Shown here: one piece after another, positions 44,215-53,144 of the stretch
Layout of the letters: the number at the start of each line of letters is the position of its first letter
Numbering within the stretch: the first letter of the stretch is position 1
NCBI GenBank assembly: GCA_019115805.1
Contig: DXCW01000111.1
Coordinates: 35,966 to 99,965, forward strand
Length of the DNA stretch: 64,000 nt
Reading direction: 5' to 3'
Source: Candidatus Sphingobacterium stercorigallinarum
GTDB taxonomy: Bacteria > Bacteroidota > Bacteroidia > Sphingobacteriales > Sphingobacteriaceae
The notes under the pieces: model-generated
The model's input: only the letters and a program-made list of their open reading frames with translations
Told to the model about the DNA's origin: nothing
Databases searched by the model: none
Program-made: the position numbers and the translations under genes

Positions 44215-44853
44215 TTATTTGTTTTTTCTATTTTTTAGCCATTTTTTCAATAATGCAATTGCAATTGGCAAAAATGCAACCACTATTAAAATAACGATAA
44301 TAATCTCTACATAGTTGATTATCCAGGGGAATTTCACTCCTAGAAAATAACCGCTCAACGTCAATATGGAAACCCATAAAATAGCTCCAAAGACATTGAA
44401 CAATACGAATTTTCTAAAATTCAACTGCACTACACCGGCAAATATGGGAGCAAATGTACGAATTATGGGTACAAATCTTCCAATTATTAAGGCAGTACCC
44501 CCGTATTTTTGAAAGAACTCCTCGGCCATAATCACATATTTCCGTTTGAATAAGAACGAATCCTTTCGTTTAAAAAGCATCGGACCGGTTCGATGCCCAA
44601 ACCAATAGCCTGCAAAATTACCTAAAATACCCGCTCCCAAAATACCAAAGTACAGGGTGGTTATGTCAACATCAATCTTTTCCAATGCACAAAACAAACC
44701 TGCAAGAAATAAAAGATAATCACCAGGAAGAAAGAATCCAAAAAAGAGCCCAGTTTCTGCGAAAACAATCAGACAAACTATATAAAAGCCCCCATGGCTT
44801 AGTAGGTATTCTGCATCTAGCAATTGTTGAAAGGACAACAAATATTCTTGCAT
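44215..44853 (-). CDS. DedA family membrane protein
   Basis: 212-aa polytopic inner-membrane protein. The DedA/SNARE-associated motifs are ETGLFFGFFLPGDYLLFLAGLF (near 30-52), GYWFGHRTGP, FFQKYGGTALIIGRFVPIIRTFAPIFAGV (the GRF/R-P-G part) and the C-terminal hydrophobic pair. DedA proteins are proposed undecaprenyl-phosphate or lipid flippases needed for envelope integrity. It stands upstream of ppa. Confidence 0.92.
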   Translation of the reverse strand: MQEYLLSFQQLLDAEYLLSHGGFYIVCLIVFAETGLFFGFFLPGDYLLFLAGLFCALEKIDVDITTLYFGILGAGILGNFAGYWFGHRTGPMLFKRKDSFLFKRKYVIMAEEFFQKYGGTALIIGRFVPIIRTFAPIFAGVVQLNFRKFVLFNVFGAILWVSILTLSGYFLGVKFPWIINYVEIIIVILIVVAFLPIAIALLKKWLKNRKNK

Positions 44854-44924
44854 GGTATATATTTTTCACTGCTATCGGGGAATAACCATGATCGGCTAAG
44901 CTCCCAACGCAAGTGCATCAATCA

Positions 44925-45335
44925 TCAGGGATTTGTGATAGAAGAAATAGCTTCCCTAATTTTATCCGCAATAGCGGACAGTCTGTCTTCAGATAGTTTC
45001 AGTTTCGGCTTCTCAAAATTCATGTCGTGAACATGATTCAGGGGCATAAGATGAATATGCGCGTGCGCAACCTCCAAACCAACTACCGCAACCCCCACCT
45101 TCTCACATGGGAAAGCTTTTTTGATTCCTTGAGCGACAATTTTTGAAAAAACCCATAGTCCCATATATTCGTCATCATTGATATCGAACACATAATCGGT
45201 CTCTTTTTTAGGGATGACCAAGACATGTCCTTCAGTGAGGGGGTTCACATCCAAGAAAGCAAGATAATCGTTACTTTCGGCAACTTTAAATGCAGGCAGT
45301 TCTCCTGCGATTATTTTTGAAAATATTGTAGACAT
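44925..45335 (-). CDS. HIT family nucleotide-binding protein
   Basis: 136-aa protein with the N-terminal TIFSKIIAGELPAFKVAESNDYLAFLDVNP and the histidine triad HAHIHLMPLN. HIT proteins hydrolyse nucleotide phosphoramidates or dinucleoside polyphosphates. A -7 element at 45477-45484 could start its transcript with a leader of about 135 nt. Confidence 0.93.
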   Translation of the reverse strand: MSTIFSKIIAGELPAFKVAESNDYLAFLDVNPLTEGHVLVIPKKETDYVFDINDDEYMGLWVFSKIVAQGIKKAFPCEKVGVAVVGLEVAHAHIHLMPLNHVHDMNFEKPKLKLSEDRLSAIADKIREAISSITNP

Positions 45336-45476
45336 ATATTACGTTTTCATACTGCGGCACCCACAGGAAATCTGCGATAGCCCAATCATATAATCGGTAG
45401 CTTCCTCGCTATTATATTTTGTCGACTTGCTCGCACAACGACAAAAAGACTTTAGTTTTCTCGTTTACCGATATTG

Positions 45477-45484
45477 CAAATATA
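45477..45484 (-). promoter_or_regulatory. -7 promoter element of the HIT gene
   Basis: On the minus strand TATATTTG matches TAnnTTTG. No -33 TTTG at the usual spacing. Confidence 0.4.
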
Positions 45485-45612
45485 TACAACTTTTTTTGTA
45501 CCTACGCACCAAATCCCAGCTTAATATTGTCGCGCGATAGCCAGAATAATCCCACAGACACTCGATCTTTTTTCTTGTAGCGATTCTACGAATGGTTACG
45601 GGTTGATGCAAA

Positions 45613-45637
45613 TAAAAAAAGCCCCAAACTTTGGGGC
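45613..45637 (-). terminator. terminator of greA
   Basis: On the minus strand GCCCCAAAG TTTGGGGC forms an inverted repeat and runs into seven T. It lies 52 nt after the greA stop. Confidence 0.88.
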
Positions 45638-45689
45638 AATAACTTATGCGCTGTGCGGTTATGGCTTCCGCACATAACCTGTTTAACGC

Positions 45690-46163
45690 TTATCTTGAGA
45701 TTTCCAAAACTTCAAGCTGCAATTCGCCTGCAGGTACTGTTACCGTAGCGACGTCACCCACCTGTAGCCCTAGTAATCCTTGGGCAATCGGAGACTTAAC
45801 GGATATTTTACCTGCTTTAAGGTCAGCTTCTGTCTCGGACACCAATTGATACGCCATTGTTGCACCTGTTTTCACATTTTTTATTTTGACATGTGAAAGC
45901 GCCAATACTTTGCTTGTGTCTAAACTGGACTCATCGATAATACGTGCTGAGGCCAAGACCTCTTCGAGCTTTGCTATCTTTGCCTCATGATGCCCCTGCG
46001 CCTCTTTAGCGGCATCGTACTCCGCGTTTTCAGAAAGGTCTCCTTTATCACGTGCCTCTGCAATTGCCTTAGCAATGTTGGAACGACCTTCGGTTTTTAA
46101 ATATTGAAGTTCCTCCTTTAATTTGGACAGCCCTTCCTCTGTGTAATAAGTTACTTCTGCCAT
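45690..46163 (-). CDS. greA: transcription elongation factor GreA
   Basis: 157 aa. GreA rescues stalled RNA polymerase by stimulating transcript cleavage. The N-terminal coiled coil (EGLSKLKEELQYLKTEGRSNIAKAIAEARDKGDLSENAEYDAAKEAQG) contains the acidic tip residues, and the C-terminal FKBP-like domain has AYQLVSETEADLKAGKISVKSPIAQGLLG. Monocistronic with its own terminator. Confidence 0.97.
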   Translation of the reverse strand: MAEVTYYTEEGLSKLKEELQYLKTEGRSNIAKAIAEARDKGDLSENAEYDAAKEAQGHHEAKIAKLEEVLASARIIDESSLDTSKVLALSHVKIKNVKTGATMAYQLVSETEADLKAGKISVKSPIAQGLLGLQVGDVATVTVPAGELQLEVLEISR

Positions 46164-46206
46164 AATATTAACTTTTACGCTTTTCTTAAATGATCATTTA
46201 ATTAAC

Positions 46207-46253
46207 AAAAAAGACAAGACCACACTCCCCGTTTCCGAATAGCATGGTCTTGT
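46207..46253 (-). terminator. terminator of the S9/kinase/regulator operon
   Basis: On the minus strand ACAAGACCA / TGGTCTTGT (9-bp stem) with a 22-nt loop is followed by a T-rich run. It is 44 nt after the stop at 46297. Confidence 0.75.
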
Positions 46254-46296
46254 TGTCCTTACGAAGATAAGAGATTTATATCATAAAAACAATTTT

Positions 46297-47007
46297 TTAC
46301 TCTTGGTTTTCACTCTCTTCGTTGATAAAACGATACCCCAAGCCCCTCACGGTTTGAAGATAATAGGGTTTATCTGGATTGGTCTCAATTTTCTTTCTCA
46401 AACGAACCACATGCATATCTAGTGTGCGGGTATTGACATTTGAACTGTAGCCCCACACCACTTCCATGAGCTCCTCTCGCGTAATATCACGACCTTTATT
46501 TTGAAGAAAGTGCAAAAGAATTCGATTTTCCAATATCGTCAACTCAATCTTCTTCCCGTCTCGTATGAGCGAATGCACATTGGGATGGTGCTCTGTATCG
46601 CCAAAATGGTATATTTCATTCTGCGTTTTCGGCACAAAAAATCGAACTTTGTTTTCGATCATGGCAACCAACACATCCATATTGAACGGCTTTGTGATAT
46701 AGTCTGTTACCCCATAACTATATGCATCAATCTTGTCGATGTCTTGAGATTTCGCCGTCATCATAATAATGATGTTTTCAAAACCACCTTTTCTTACGGC
46801 CTCGCAGACATCGATACCTTCCTTTCCAGGCAACATCCAGTCTAAGAGAACAATATCAGGTTGTTGATCGACTATGACTCTTTCAGCCTCTAATCCATCA
46901 CTGCACTGAATGACCTGAAAGCCTTCGGTCTGCAAGCGATGGGTAACCAAAAATCGAAGGTTATCATCATCTTCCACCACTGCAATTGTTATGTCCTTAT
47001 TCATCAT
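46297..47007 (-). CDS. OmpR-family response regulator
   Basis: 236 aa. Receiver domain with acidic pocket EDDD (12-15), phospho-acceptor Asp56 in VLLDWMLPG and Lys in YITKPFN; winged-helix DNA-binding domain from about 135 (ILHFLQNKGRDITREELMEVVWG, RTLDMHVVRLRKKIE, LQTVRGLGYRF). It is 10 nt after its kinase gene and the last gene of a three-gene operon that begins with a degenerate S9 peptidase lipoprotein. Resembles the RprY/other OmpR group of Bacteroidota; the regulon is unknown. Confidence 0.95.
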   Translation of the reverse strand: MMNKDITIAVVEDDDNLRFLVTHRLQTEGFQVIQCSDGLEAERVIVDQQPDIVLLDWMLPGKEGIDVCEAVRKGGFENIIIMMTAKSQDIDKIDAYSYGVTDYITKPFNMDVLVAMIENKVRFFVPKTQNEIYHFGDTEHHPNVHSLIRDGKKIELTILENRILLHFLQNKGRDITREELMEVVWGYSSNVNTRTLDMHVVRLRKKIETNPDKPYYLQTVRGLGYRFINEESENQE

Positions 47008-47017
47008 ATCCTATAGA

Positions 47018-48682
47018 TTATTTCGGAAAGATCAACGTAAATGTCGTTCCCTCCCCTTCCACACTACTAACCCGGATCTCACCTCCCATAAACTCGGTAA
47101 TCTCTTTACAAAACGCCAACCCTAAACCAACGCTTCCACCTTGATTAAACTGATTTTTAACTCGGTAGAATTTCTTGAAAATATTCTTCAACTCCGCCTT
47201 GCTAATCCCAATCCCACGATCAGCAAATGTCATGACGAAACTCTTTTTCGTTTGCTGCACACTAATATCTATAATTTTTCTCGAAATTTCGGAATATTTG
47301 TAGGCATTGTCAATCAAATTCTGAAACACCGAGTGCAAAAGGACAGGATCTGTATACATCTTGCTATCAACGTCTAAGTGTGACGACAGGTCTAAATCTG
47401 GGTATTTTATCCTCGTGGCATCAAACACCTCCTCACAAAATGTAATCAAATCCACATATTCTCCTTTGAACTTTAAAGACTTGTTCTCAATTTGCGTGAA
47501 CGACAACAGTTTGTTCATTAAGTTATTCAACTTATCGGCCTCCTGATCTAGGATTTTCCCATACATATTGCGCTCCTGGTGTGTTATATTCTCTGCACTA
47601 CGAATATTATTTCCAGCTATTTTGATGACACTCACAGGTGTTTTAAACTCATGCGTTAAATTATTAATAAAGTCGTACTGCAATTGAAATAGCCGGCTAT
47701 TTATGGCAATATTTCGGTAAATTAAATAAACAATCAGCAACAGAACGATGTAGAGCAGAGAAACGCCCAAAACAACCGGAAAAAACCGCCGATTGATTTC
47801 TCCTCGTAAAAATTGCTCAGAAGAGTCGAATTGAAGCTTAAATTCGGAGAGCGAGCCGGGTAAGGGCATGTCTGTAGATAGAAACGACTCTTCTTCTATA
47901 ACATTTGGGTCAGCAATCGCCAGGATCCGAATGTTTTCGTATAAACGAGGCTGATTATTGACAATCTTTAGTTTTTGAGGGTTAAGATGATATATGAACA
48001 AATCCTGATCATATGCCACGGGCATGGTAGTCGCCGATGTATCCGCCAATAGGGCCTTGTAACTTTTCAACGTGCTTATCCTCGGAATATTCAGGTAGGC
48101 GATTTTGCCGGGCATCGTATGATAAAAGACCCGGTAAATATCATTCTCAGTCAACGAGGTCGAATCGTGTAAAACGTCTAAAAAGTTGACCATTTTTATG
48201 GCCATGTTATTAAAATCATCCGAGGTTGGTCTGCTCTCTGTCGAGCTCATACTTTCCCGAATTAAGCGATGCTCTTCATCCAAACGGTAGGAGAATATGG
48301 ATCGGGGATAGATCAATAAGTTTTGGAACCTCACGCCGGTCGTTGAAGCATTTTGATTGGTAAAAATCACATCGTAGAACACGATCTCCTCTACAAAAGA
48401 ATTTCGTCTAAGAATTTTCTCCGAATAGGTTACCGCGTGCGTAGAATCCAAATACCCCTGGTAGTTTGATACTTCGGATATATCGTTGTTGAAAAAGCTA
48501 TTAAATGGCTTTAATGTCGCGTCGAACACATCGACTCGCCTATTAAAAAACTCCGACTCCACAAAGTTTGAGGTGACCGTTCTAGCCAGAAAGACGGACA
48601 CAATATACAAGACCGTAAGAAAGGCTATAAATGCTATCAATAAGCCTATATTCTTTCTATATTTACTAGCTTTTTTCACCAT
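47018..48682 (-). CDS. membrane sensor histidine kinase with large extracytoplasmic domain
   Basis: 554 aa. Two membrane segments (about 11-33 and 301-323) enclose an extracytoplasmic domain of about 265 residues that I cannot place in a family. The cytoplasmic part has the H box FINNLTHEFKTPVSVIK (His344), N box LIDNAYKYS, and ATP-lid motifs DRGIGI and GLGLAFCKEI. It begins 2 nt after the S9-like lipoprotein gene and ends 10 nt before the regulator gene. Its large outer domain is well placed to touch the periplasmic pseudo-peptidase. Confidence 0.94.
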   Translation of the reverse strand: MVKKASKYRKNIGLLIAFIAFLTVLYIVSVFLARTVTSNFVESEFFNRRVDVFDATLKPFNSFFNNDISEVSNYQGYLDSTHAVTYSEKILRRNSFVEEIVFYDVIFTNQNASTTGVRFQNLLIYPRSIFSYRLDEEHRLIRESMSSTESRPTSDDFNNMAIKMVNFLDVLHDSTSLTENDIYRVFYHTMPGKIAYLNIPRISTLKSYKALLADTSATTMPVAYDQDLFIYHLNPQKLKIVNNQPRLYENIRILAIADPNVIEEESFLSTDMPLPGSLSEFKLQFDSSEQFLRGEINRRFFPVVLGVSLLYIVLLLIVYLIYRNIAINSRLFQLQYDFINNLTHEFKTPVSVIKIAGNNIRSAENITHQERNMYGKILDQEADKLNNLMNKLLSFTQIENKSLKFKGEYVDLITFCEEVFDATRIKYPDLDLSSHLDVDSKMYTDPVLLHSVFQNLIDNAYKYSEISRKIIDISVQQTKKSFVMTFADRGIGISKAELKNIFKKFYRVKNQFNQGGSVGLGLAFCKEITEFMGGEIRVSSVEGEGTTFTLIFPK

Positions 48683-48684
48683 CG

Positions 48685-50571
48685 CTATTGTAAATATCGC
48701 TCCAAAAATGTCTCGATCTCCTGATAATATTCGACTACATTTTCCGCATTTCTGAACCGCTTACCCTCATTCTTTTTGAAAACATATCGAACGGGGATAC
48801 CATTGTTTTTTAATTTTCCTACAAATTGGTTCGCGTCCGTAACCGAACTAAATTTGTCTTTTCCACCTTGAAAAAAAAGGACCGGTATACGGACTCTATC
48901 GGCGTGAAAAACGGGTGAAATGGCTTGAAAGAGTTCCGGCTCAGTTTCTGGGTTTCCAATGATGTGGTAAAAATGCTGAACATAATGTTTCAGATGCGGT
49001 GGGATTTCTCGAAAATACGTAAACAGATTACTATAACCAGAAGATGTGATGGCACAACGATAGAGTGACGGATTAAACGCAGCGGCATGGAGCGCAGAGT
49101 AGCCGCCGAATCCCGCCCCCATGATAGCGATCCGGTTTTTATCGGCAATGCCCTGATGAATCAACCAAGCGACGCCATCTGTAATGTCTGTTTGTATTTT
49201 GCCACCCCATTCTTTAAATCCCGCAGTCCAAAACGCCTTGCCGTACCCGGTAGACCCTCTATAATTAAGCTGAAACACCGCATACCCCAAATTGGACAAA
49301 AACTGCACTTCTGGATCGAATCCCCATTCGGTACGTCGATTCGGTCCATCATGGACCAACACCACGACAGGACAGTTCGTGCGAAGTGATTTGGGATAGG
49401 TAAGAAATGCGTTGATCGATTTGCCGTCGCGCGCGAGAAAACTAACCTCCTCCATGGGGTTAAACGTCATGTCTGCCAATTTAGGATTCTCTTCGCTCAA
49501 TAACTTCAAGTCTTTTGATGTTCGATTGTAATAGTATGTCTTGCCGGGGTGTACATCACTATATACCCGGACGATAAACCCGTTTAATGTCGAATCATTG
49601 TCCAAAAACTCCACTTCAGCACCCTGGAACTTGGCTTTCATCGCATCATACACTTCTTGATAATTAGGATCGAAAACAACTTTATGATGCTTATCCACAA
49701 AAGACGTGGTATACGCGACACCTTCTAATTCCGCTGAATACCCTTCATTACTCAGATCGCCGCGATCATGCTCGTAAATTAATCGTAATTCTTCTCCGGT
49801 ATGAAGATCAAATTCCACCAGCGCTCGCTTATCCCGGTTTCTATTCGACAGGGCGTATATTTGATGATCTGAGCCTTTTACAAAGCCCAGAGGCGTAAAC
49901 CAAGTGTCAAAATCATTTTTCAGAATTTCGCGAAACGGAGCCTGATCGTTCTGCCGATATAATAAGGTGCTTTGTACGCTATCACTGGTGAGTGCCAGAC
50001 GAACCACCCCATCGGGAGAACCGATCCAAGTCGTTACATTGCCTGGGTTTTGATAAATCAATTTTTCGGGTCGACCATCAAGAAAGATTTGATGGAGATC
50101 AAATAGAGAAGAATCGCGCTTATTCATTCCCGCCATTAATCCCCCGTCTCGAACCCGGATAGGGTGCACCCAACGCAGCTTCGCATCCGCCGGCTCCATG
50201 ATCGCGTTTCGCCGTTCGGTCTCGGTATGAATCCGATACAGCCGCAAACTATCACCTGGAGACTCGGTGTTTGAAAAAACAATATAGTCGTCATCCACCC
50301 AAAAGAAATGCTGGACGTTTAGGTTTACTTGATAAGTAAGTTGTTTGGATGAGTCGGCATTATTCAGGTTGAGAATAAATATATTCTTGCAATGATCGTG
50401 CTCACCTAAATAGGCAATTTTACTCCCGTCGGGCGAAAGCTTAAAGGAGTAATTATCAGGCTTCACGAAGAAATCTTCAATCGGTACACGTGGCTGATCG
50501 CTCTGCTCTTGCTTACAGGATAGGCACAGAATCAATACACTCAACACAGAGAATAAAGAAATTATATTCAT
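48685..50571 (-). CDS. S9 peptidase-like lipoprotein lacking catalytic Ser and His (probable pseudoenzyme)
   Basis: 628 aa. The signal MNIISLFSVLSVLILCLSCKQE ends in a lipobox Cys near residue 19. A beta-propeller-like region (30-370) precedes an alpha/beta hydrolase domain of the prolyl oligopeptidase type. The nucleophile elbow, normally GxSxGG, reads GAGFGG (Gly487, codon GGA) and the usual EGHGF near the end reads EGKRF (Lys604), while Asp572 (GGKDKF) is kept. Two of three catalytic residues are gone, so it is probably a binding protein. No frameshift or stop. It is co-transcribed with a histidine kinase 2 nt downstream. Confidence 0.88.
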   Translation of the reverse strand: MNIISLFSVLSVLILCLSCKQEQSDQPRVPIEDFFVKPDNYSFKLSPDGSKIAYLGEHDHCKNIFILNLNNADSSKQLTYQVNLNVQHFFWVDDDYIVFSNTESPGDSLRLYRIHTETERRNAIMEPADAKLRWVHPIRVRDGGLMAGMNKRDSSLFDLHQIFLDGRPEKLIYQNPGNVTTWIGSPDGVVRLALTSDSVQSTLLYRQNDQAPFREILKNDFDTWFTPLGFVKGSDHQIYALSNRNRDKRALVEFDLHTGEELRLIYEHDRGDLSNEGYSAELEGVAYTTSFVDKHHKVVFDPNYQEVYDAMKAKFQGAEVEFLDNDSTLNGFIVRVYSDVHPGKTYYYNRTSKDLKLLSEENPKLADMTFNPMEEVSFLARDGKSINAFLTYPKSLRTNCPVVVLVHDGPNRRTEWGFDPEVQFLSNLGYAVFQLNYRGSTGYGKAFWTAGFKEWGGKIQTDITDGVAWLIHQGIADKNRIAIMGAGFGGYSALHAAAFNPSLYRCAITSSGYSNLFTYFREIPPHLKHYVQHFYHIIGNPETEPELFQAISPVFHADRVRIPVLFFQGGKDKFSSVTDANQFVGKLKNNGIPVRYVFKKNEGKRFRNAENVVEYYQEIETFLERYLQ

Positions 50572-50668
50572 ATTTTTCGCTTGCCTAGACTCAAATATTA
50601 AAAAAAATAGCGTAATATCCGATTTGCAACCTTAATTTTACAGCCAATATTCTAAAGCTTTTTAAAAC

Positions 50669-50953
50669 ATGTATTTATACAATGCTTCTCTTATTGTCGA
50701 AGAATCCGTTCATAACGACCTTATAATTTGGACGAAACAGCTATTAGCCACAAAATCGACTGCTGTAAGACTGTTAAAAATGTTGGACTCTCCCCACGAA
50801 GGCCATACCTATTGTTTACAAGTGGAAGTCGACAGCCAAGAAGACATCCAGGAGTTACGCATAGGGCTAATCAGTGAACTACAACAATATATTGATCATC
50901 ATCACCGTGAAAAAGCGTTTTTATTTGAAAGTGTGATGGAGTACTTGGCTTAG
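50669..50953 (+). CDS. DUF4286 family protein
   Basis: 94-aa cytoplasmic protein, MYLYNASLIVEESVHNDLIIWTKQ, and the ending HREKAFLFESVMEYL fit DUF4286, a small family widespread in Bacteroidota. Function is not known. Divergent from the S9-like operon with 97 bp between the starts. Confidence 0.85.
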   Translation: MYLYNASLIVEESVHNDLIIWTKQLLATKSTAVRLLKMLDSPHEGHTYCLQVEVDSQEDIQELRIGLISELQQYIDHHHREKAFLFESVMEYLA

Positions 50954-51045
50954 ATCAAAATTGAGTAGTTTCTAGAGCGATTTGAGAAAAGTACACCCAA
51001 ACGGGTTAAACTCACATCAACGAGCCCACCGTCTTGATGCTTACT

Positions 51046-51333
51046 CTATTCGTTGACCTGTTTTAATGTCGCCGAGACGCTATCCTGTCCCGGACGTCGG
51101 AACTTAGTGTACCACAACACGCCAATTCCGCCGGCGATGATAAACGGCATGGATAGCAGAAATAGAATCCCACTATTCAGACCGTTACCCTGCGTATTTC
51201 CTTCTTTGGTACTGTTCTCTGCGTTAAGCGTACACATCGCACATTGCGCATTTGAGCTCAACGGTGCTATAGCTAGCACGCAAACGAAAAGAGCAACAAA
51301 TATTCGAACACGTATGAATTGTAGACCTGTCAT
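51046..51333 (-). CDS. small membrane protein with exposed CxxC motif
   Basis: 95 aa. Predicted signal/first membrane segment (10-29), a short extracytoplasmic stretch SNAQCAMCTLNAENS with a CxxC pair, a second membrane segment (about 53-75) and a charged tail. I do not recognise the family by name, but the same layout is common in Bacteroidota. The CxxC may bind metal or haem or take part in disulfide exchange. It is 54 nt downstream of the RluA-like gene. Confidence 0.75.
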   Translation of the reverse strand: MTGLQFIRVRIFVALFVCVLAIAPLSSNAQCAMCTLNAENSTKEGNTQGNGLNSGILFLLSMPFIIAGGIGVLWYTKFRRPGQDSVSATLKQVNE

Positions 51334-51387
51334 AATACAAAGGTAGTGTTTCTATCTGAATTCTTTACACCGAAGGTTTAAGGTTTT

Positions 51388-52080
51388 TCAGGAGAGCAAA
51401 ACATTAAACTTTTCCCAGAACCCATCTTGAGGAAGCGGTGCTCGGACCTCCATCCACTCCTCCTTTACAGGATGTGGAAAAGCCAAAGATCGGGAATGCA
51501 AGCAAATCGTCCGACGCTGCCCACCTCTAGGATAACCATACTTATTATCTCCTACAATGGGACATCCCATATATGCTAATTGACATCGAATTTGGTGCGT
51601 ACGTCCAGTAATCGGCCGTATAGACAGCAGGTAATAGCCGTTCAACTCACCAAGCACCTCAAAAGACAATTCGGCGTAACTACCATTTTTCACTTCCCTA
51701 TCGTACGCTCGGGTAATCATTTTCTTTCGATCACGTATCAACCAATTTTTTAACACACCGCTGAGTCTTGGCGGACGTTCACGAACCAGCGCCAAATACT
51801 CTTTTTTAACAGCGCGATCGTGGAACAATCGATTCATACGGTCTAATCCTTTGCTCGTCTTAGCGAAAAAAATCAGGCCGCTAACGGGTCGATCCAATCG
51901 ATGAATAACCCCTACAAATGCCTTATTAGGCTTGTGGTATTTTTTTGTCAGGAAATGGTCTAACATCTCCTCCATTGATCGATCATTTGTACGGTCAACT
52001 TGGACGATATCCCCTCCTCGCTTATTGATTCCGATGAGGTGATTATCTTCGTATAAGACGTCTTCTTGCGTAATTTCCAT
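51388..52080 (-). CDS. RluA-family pseudouridine synthase
   Basis: 230 aa with the catalytic motif VIHRLDRPVSGLIFFAKTSKG (Asp in HRLDRPVSG), RPITGRTHQIRCQLAYMGCPIVGDNKYG and LHSRSLAFPHPVK. No N-terminal S4 domain. Target is probably 23S rRNA or tRNA uridines; the precise site cannot be deduced. It lies 60 nt downstream of mlaD and may be read through from the mla operon. Confidence 0.93.
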   Translation of the reverse strand: MEITQEDVLYEDNHLIGINKRGGDIVQVDRTNDRSMEEMLDHFLTKKYHKPNKAFVGVIHRLDRPVSGLIFFAKTSKGLDRMNRLFHDRAVKKEYLALVRERPPRLSGVLKNWLIRDRKKMITRAYDREVKNGSYAELSFEVLGELNGYYLLSIRPITGRTHQIRCQLAYMGCPIVGDNKYGYPRGGQRRTICLHSRSLAFPHPVKEEWMEVRAPLPQDGFWEKFNVLLS

Positions 52081-52140
52081 TTCTATCCTATGCTTCCAAT
52101 CGACTTCGATTCCTTTTAAGCGAACGCCTCAGCCCTCTCC

Positions 52141-53136
52141 TTAATTGGATTCCTTTTCCGTAGGGGCCGTAGCCTCTTCCCGGGCTTTTTTCTTAAAGAA
52201 TCCCCGCAACAGAAAATTACTTTGTAGCGCTTCCATATTTTCATCCAGTTTTTCCGTACTGGTATTCAAGTTCCGTAGTATTTGCCTGATTTCCTCAGCA
52301 GCTGCCGGGTCATTCGTCAACACGCCTATGGCGTTGTCCTTATCGTTTAACCGCTCTGTTGTTTGATTTAAATTGGACATCAAAGCCGATGCAGTCTGCG
52401 TGACCCCTTGCAACTGCGCCGCCGATTCACGAAGACTCGCAAATACGGCAGTATCGGTAGTGAGATCATGAATCAACCCCTGTTCACTGTTCAGTTTTTC
52501 AGATAGGACGGCTAGATTACCCACCGCTTGATTCGCTTCTTGCATCGTACCGTTAAGAGAAGAAACGGCTTGACGGAGATCTTTCGCAATTTGATCATCG
52601 GTCATCATGGCGCCGACCGCGCCTTTCCCTTCCAACAAGTTTTTAGACAGCGCCGCAAAGTTCTTCGTAATTTCCACCAAATTCTCATTATTGACCTGTA
52701 AGGTCGCCAACATGGCATCCATTCCACCAGCAGCACCAGATTTGACCTCGTCGCCATCCTCGATCTGAGGCTGTGTATCGGTACCTCCAACCAAACTGAT
52801 TATGGCATTACCAATTAAACCGTCTGAACCGAGGGTCGCCACGACATCCTTACGTATAAACTTGCTCGATTTCTCTTCAATATTCATACTGACTCGGACA
52901 TGCTCTACATCCACAAACGTGATTTCTTTTATTATTCCGACTTTCACTCCTGAGAACCAAACGTTATTGCCGACCTTCAAGCCCTTGACATCGTTAAAGT
53001 ACGTCGTTACCAGAAGGTTCTTGCTAAATTTATTCTGCTGAGTACCCAAAACCAAAATCCCAGCGACTAAAATAATCAGTCCAATGAAGGTAAACAATCC
53101 CACGATAATCGATCGTTTTCTTTCTGATGTTGCCAT
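52141..53136 (-). CDS. mlaD: MlaD-like MCE-domain protein
   Basis: 331 aa. An N-terminal membrane anchor (12-31) is followed by a single MCE domain (about 38-118: LLVTTYFNDVKGLKVGNNVWFSGVKVGIIKEI) and a long mostly helical tail (150-320). Substrate-binding component of the lipid transport complex that keeps outer-membrane asymmetry. It follows mlaF by 8 nt. The helical tail is longer than in E. coli MlaD (183 aa), as in other Bacteroidota. Confidence 0.93.
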   Translation of the reverse strand: MATSERKRSIIVGLFTFIGLIILVAGILVLGTQQNKFSKNLLVTTYFNDVKGLKVGNNVWFSGVKVGIIKEITFVDVEHVRVSMNIEEKSSKFIRKDVVATLGSDGLIGNAIISLVGGTDTQPQIEDGDEVKSGAAGGMDAMLATLQVNNENLVEITKNFAALSKNLLEGKGAVGAMMTDDQIAKDLRQAVSSLNGTMQEANQAVGNLAVLSEKLNSEQGLIHDLTTDTAVFASLRESAAQLQGVTQTASALMSNLNQTTERLNDKDNAIGVLTNDPAAAEEIRQILRNLNTSTEKLDENMEALQSNFLLRGFFKKKAREEATAPTEKESN

Positions 53137-53144
53137 ATATTCTG

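Larger units (their letters stand above)
45336..45689. other. intergenic region between greA and the HIT gene
   Basis: 354 bp without a gene. It holds the greA terminator (45613-45637) and the possible HIT promoter (45477-45484). The leader part 45336-45470 shows no recognised riboswitch. Confidence 0.5.
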
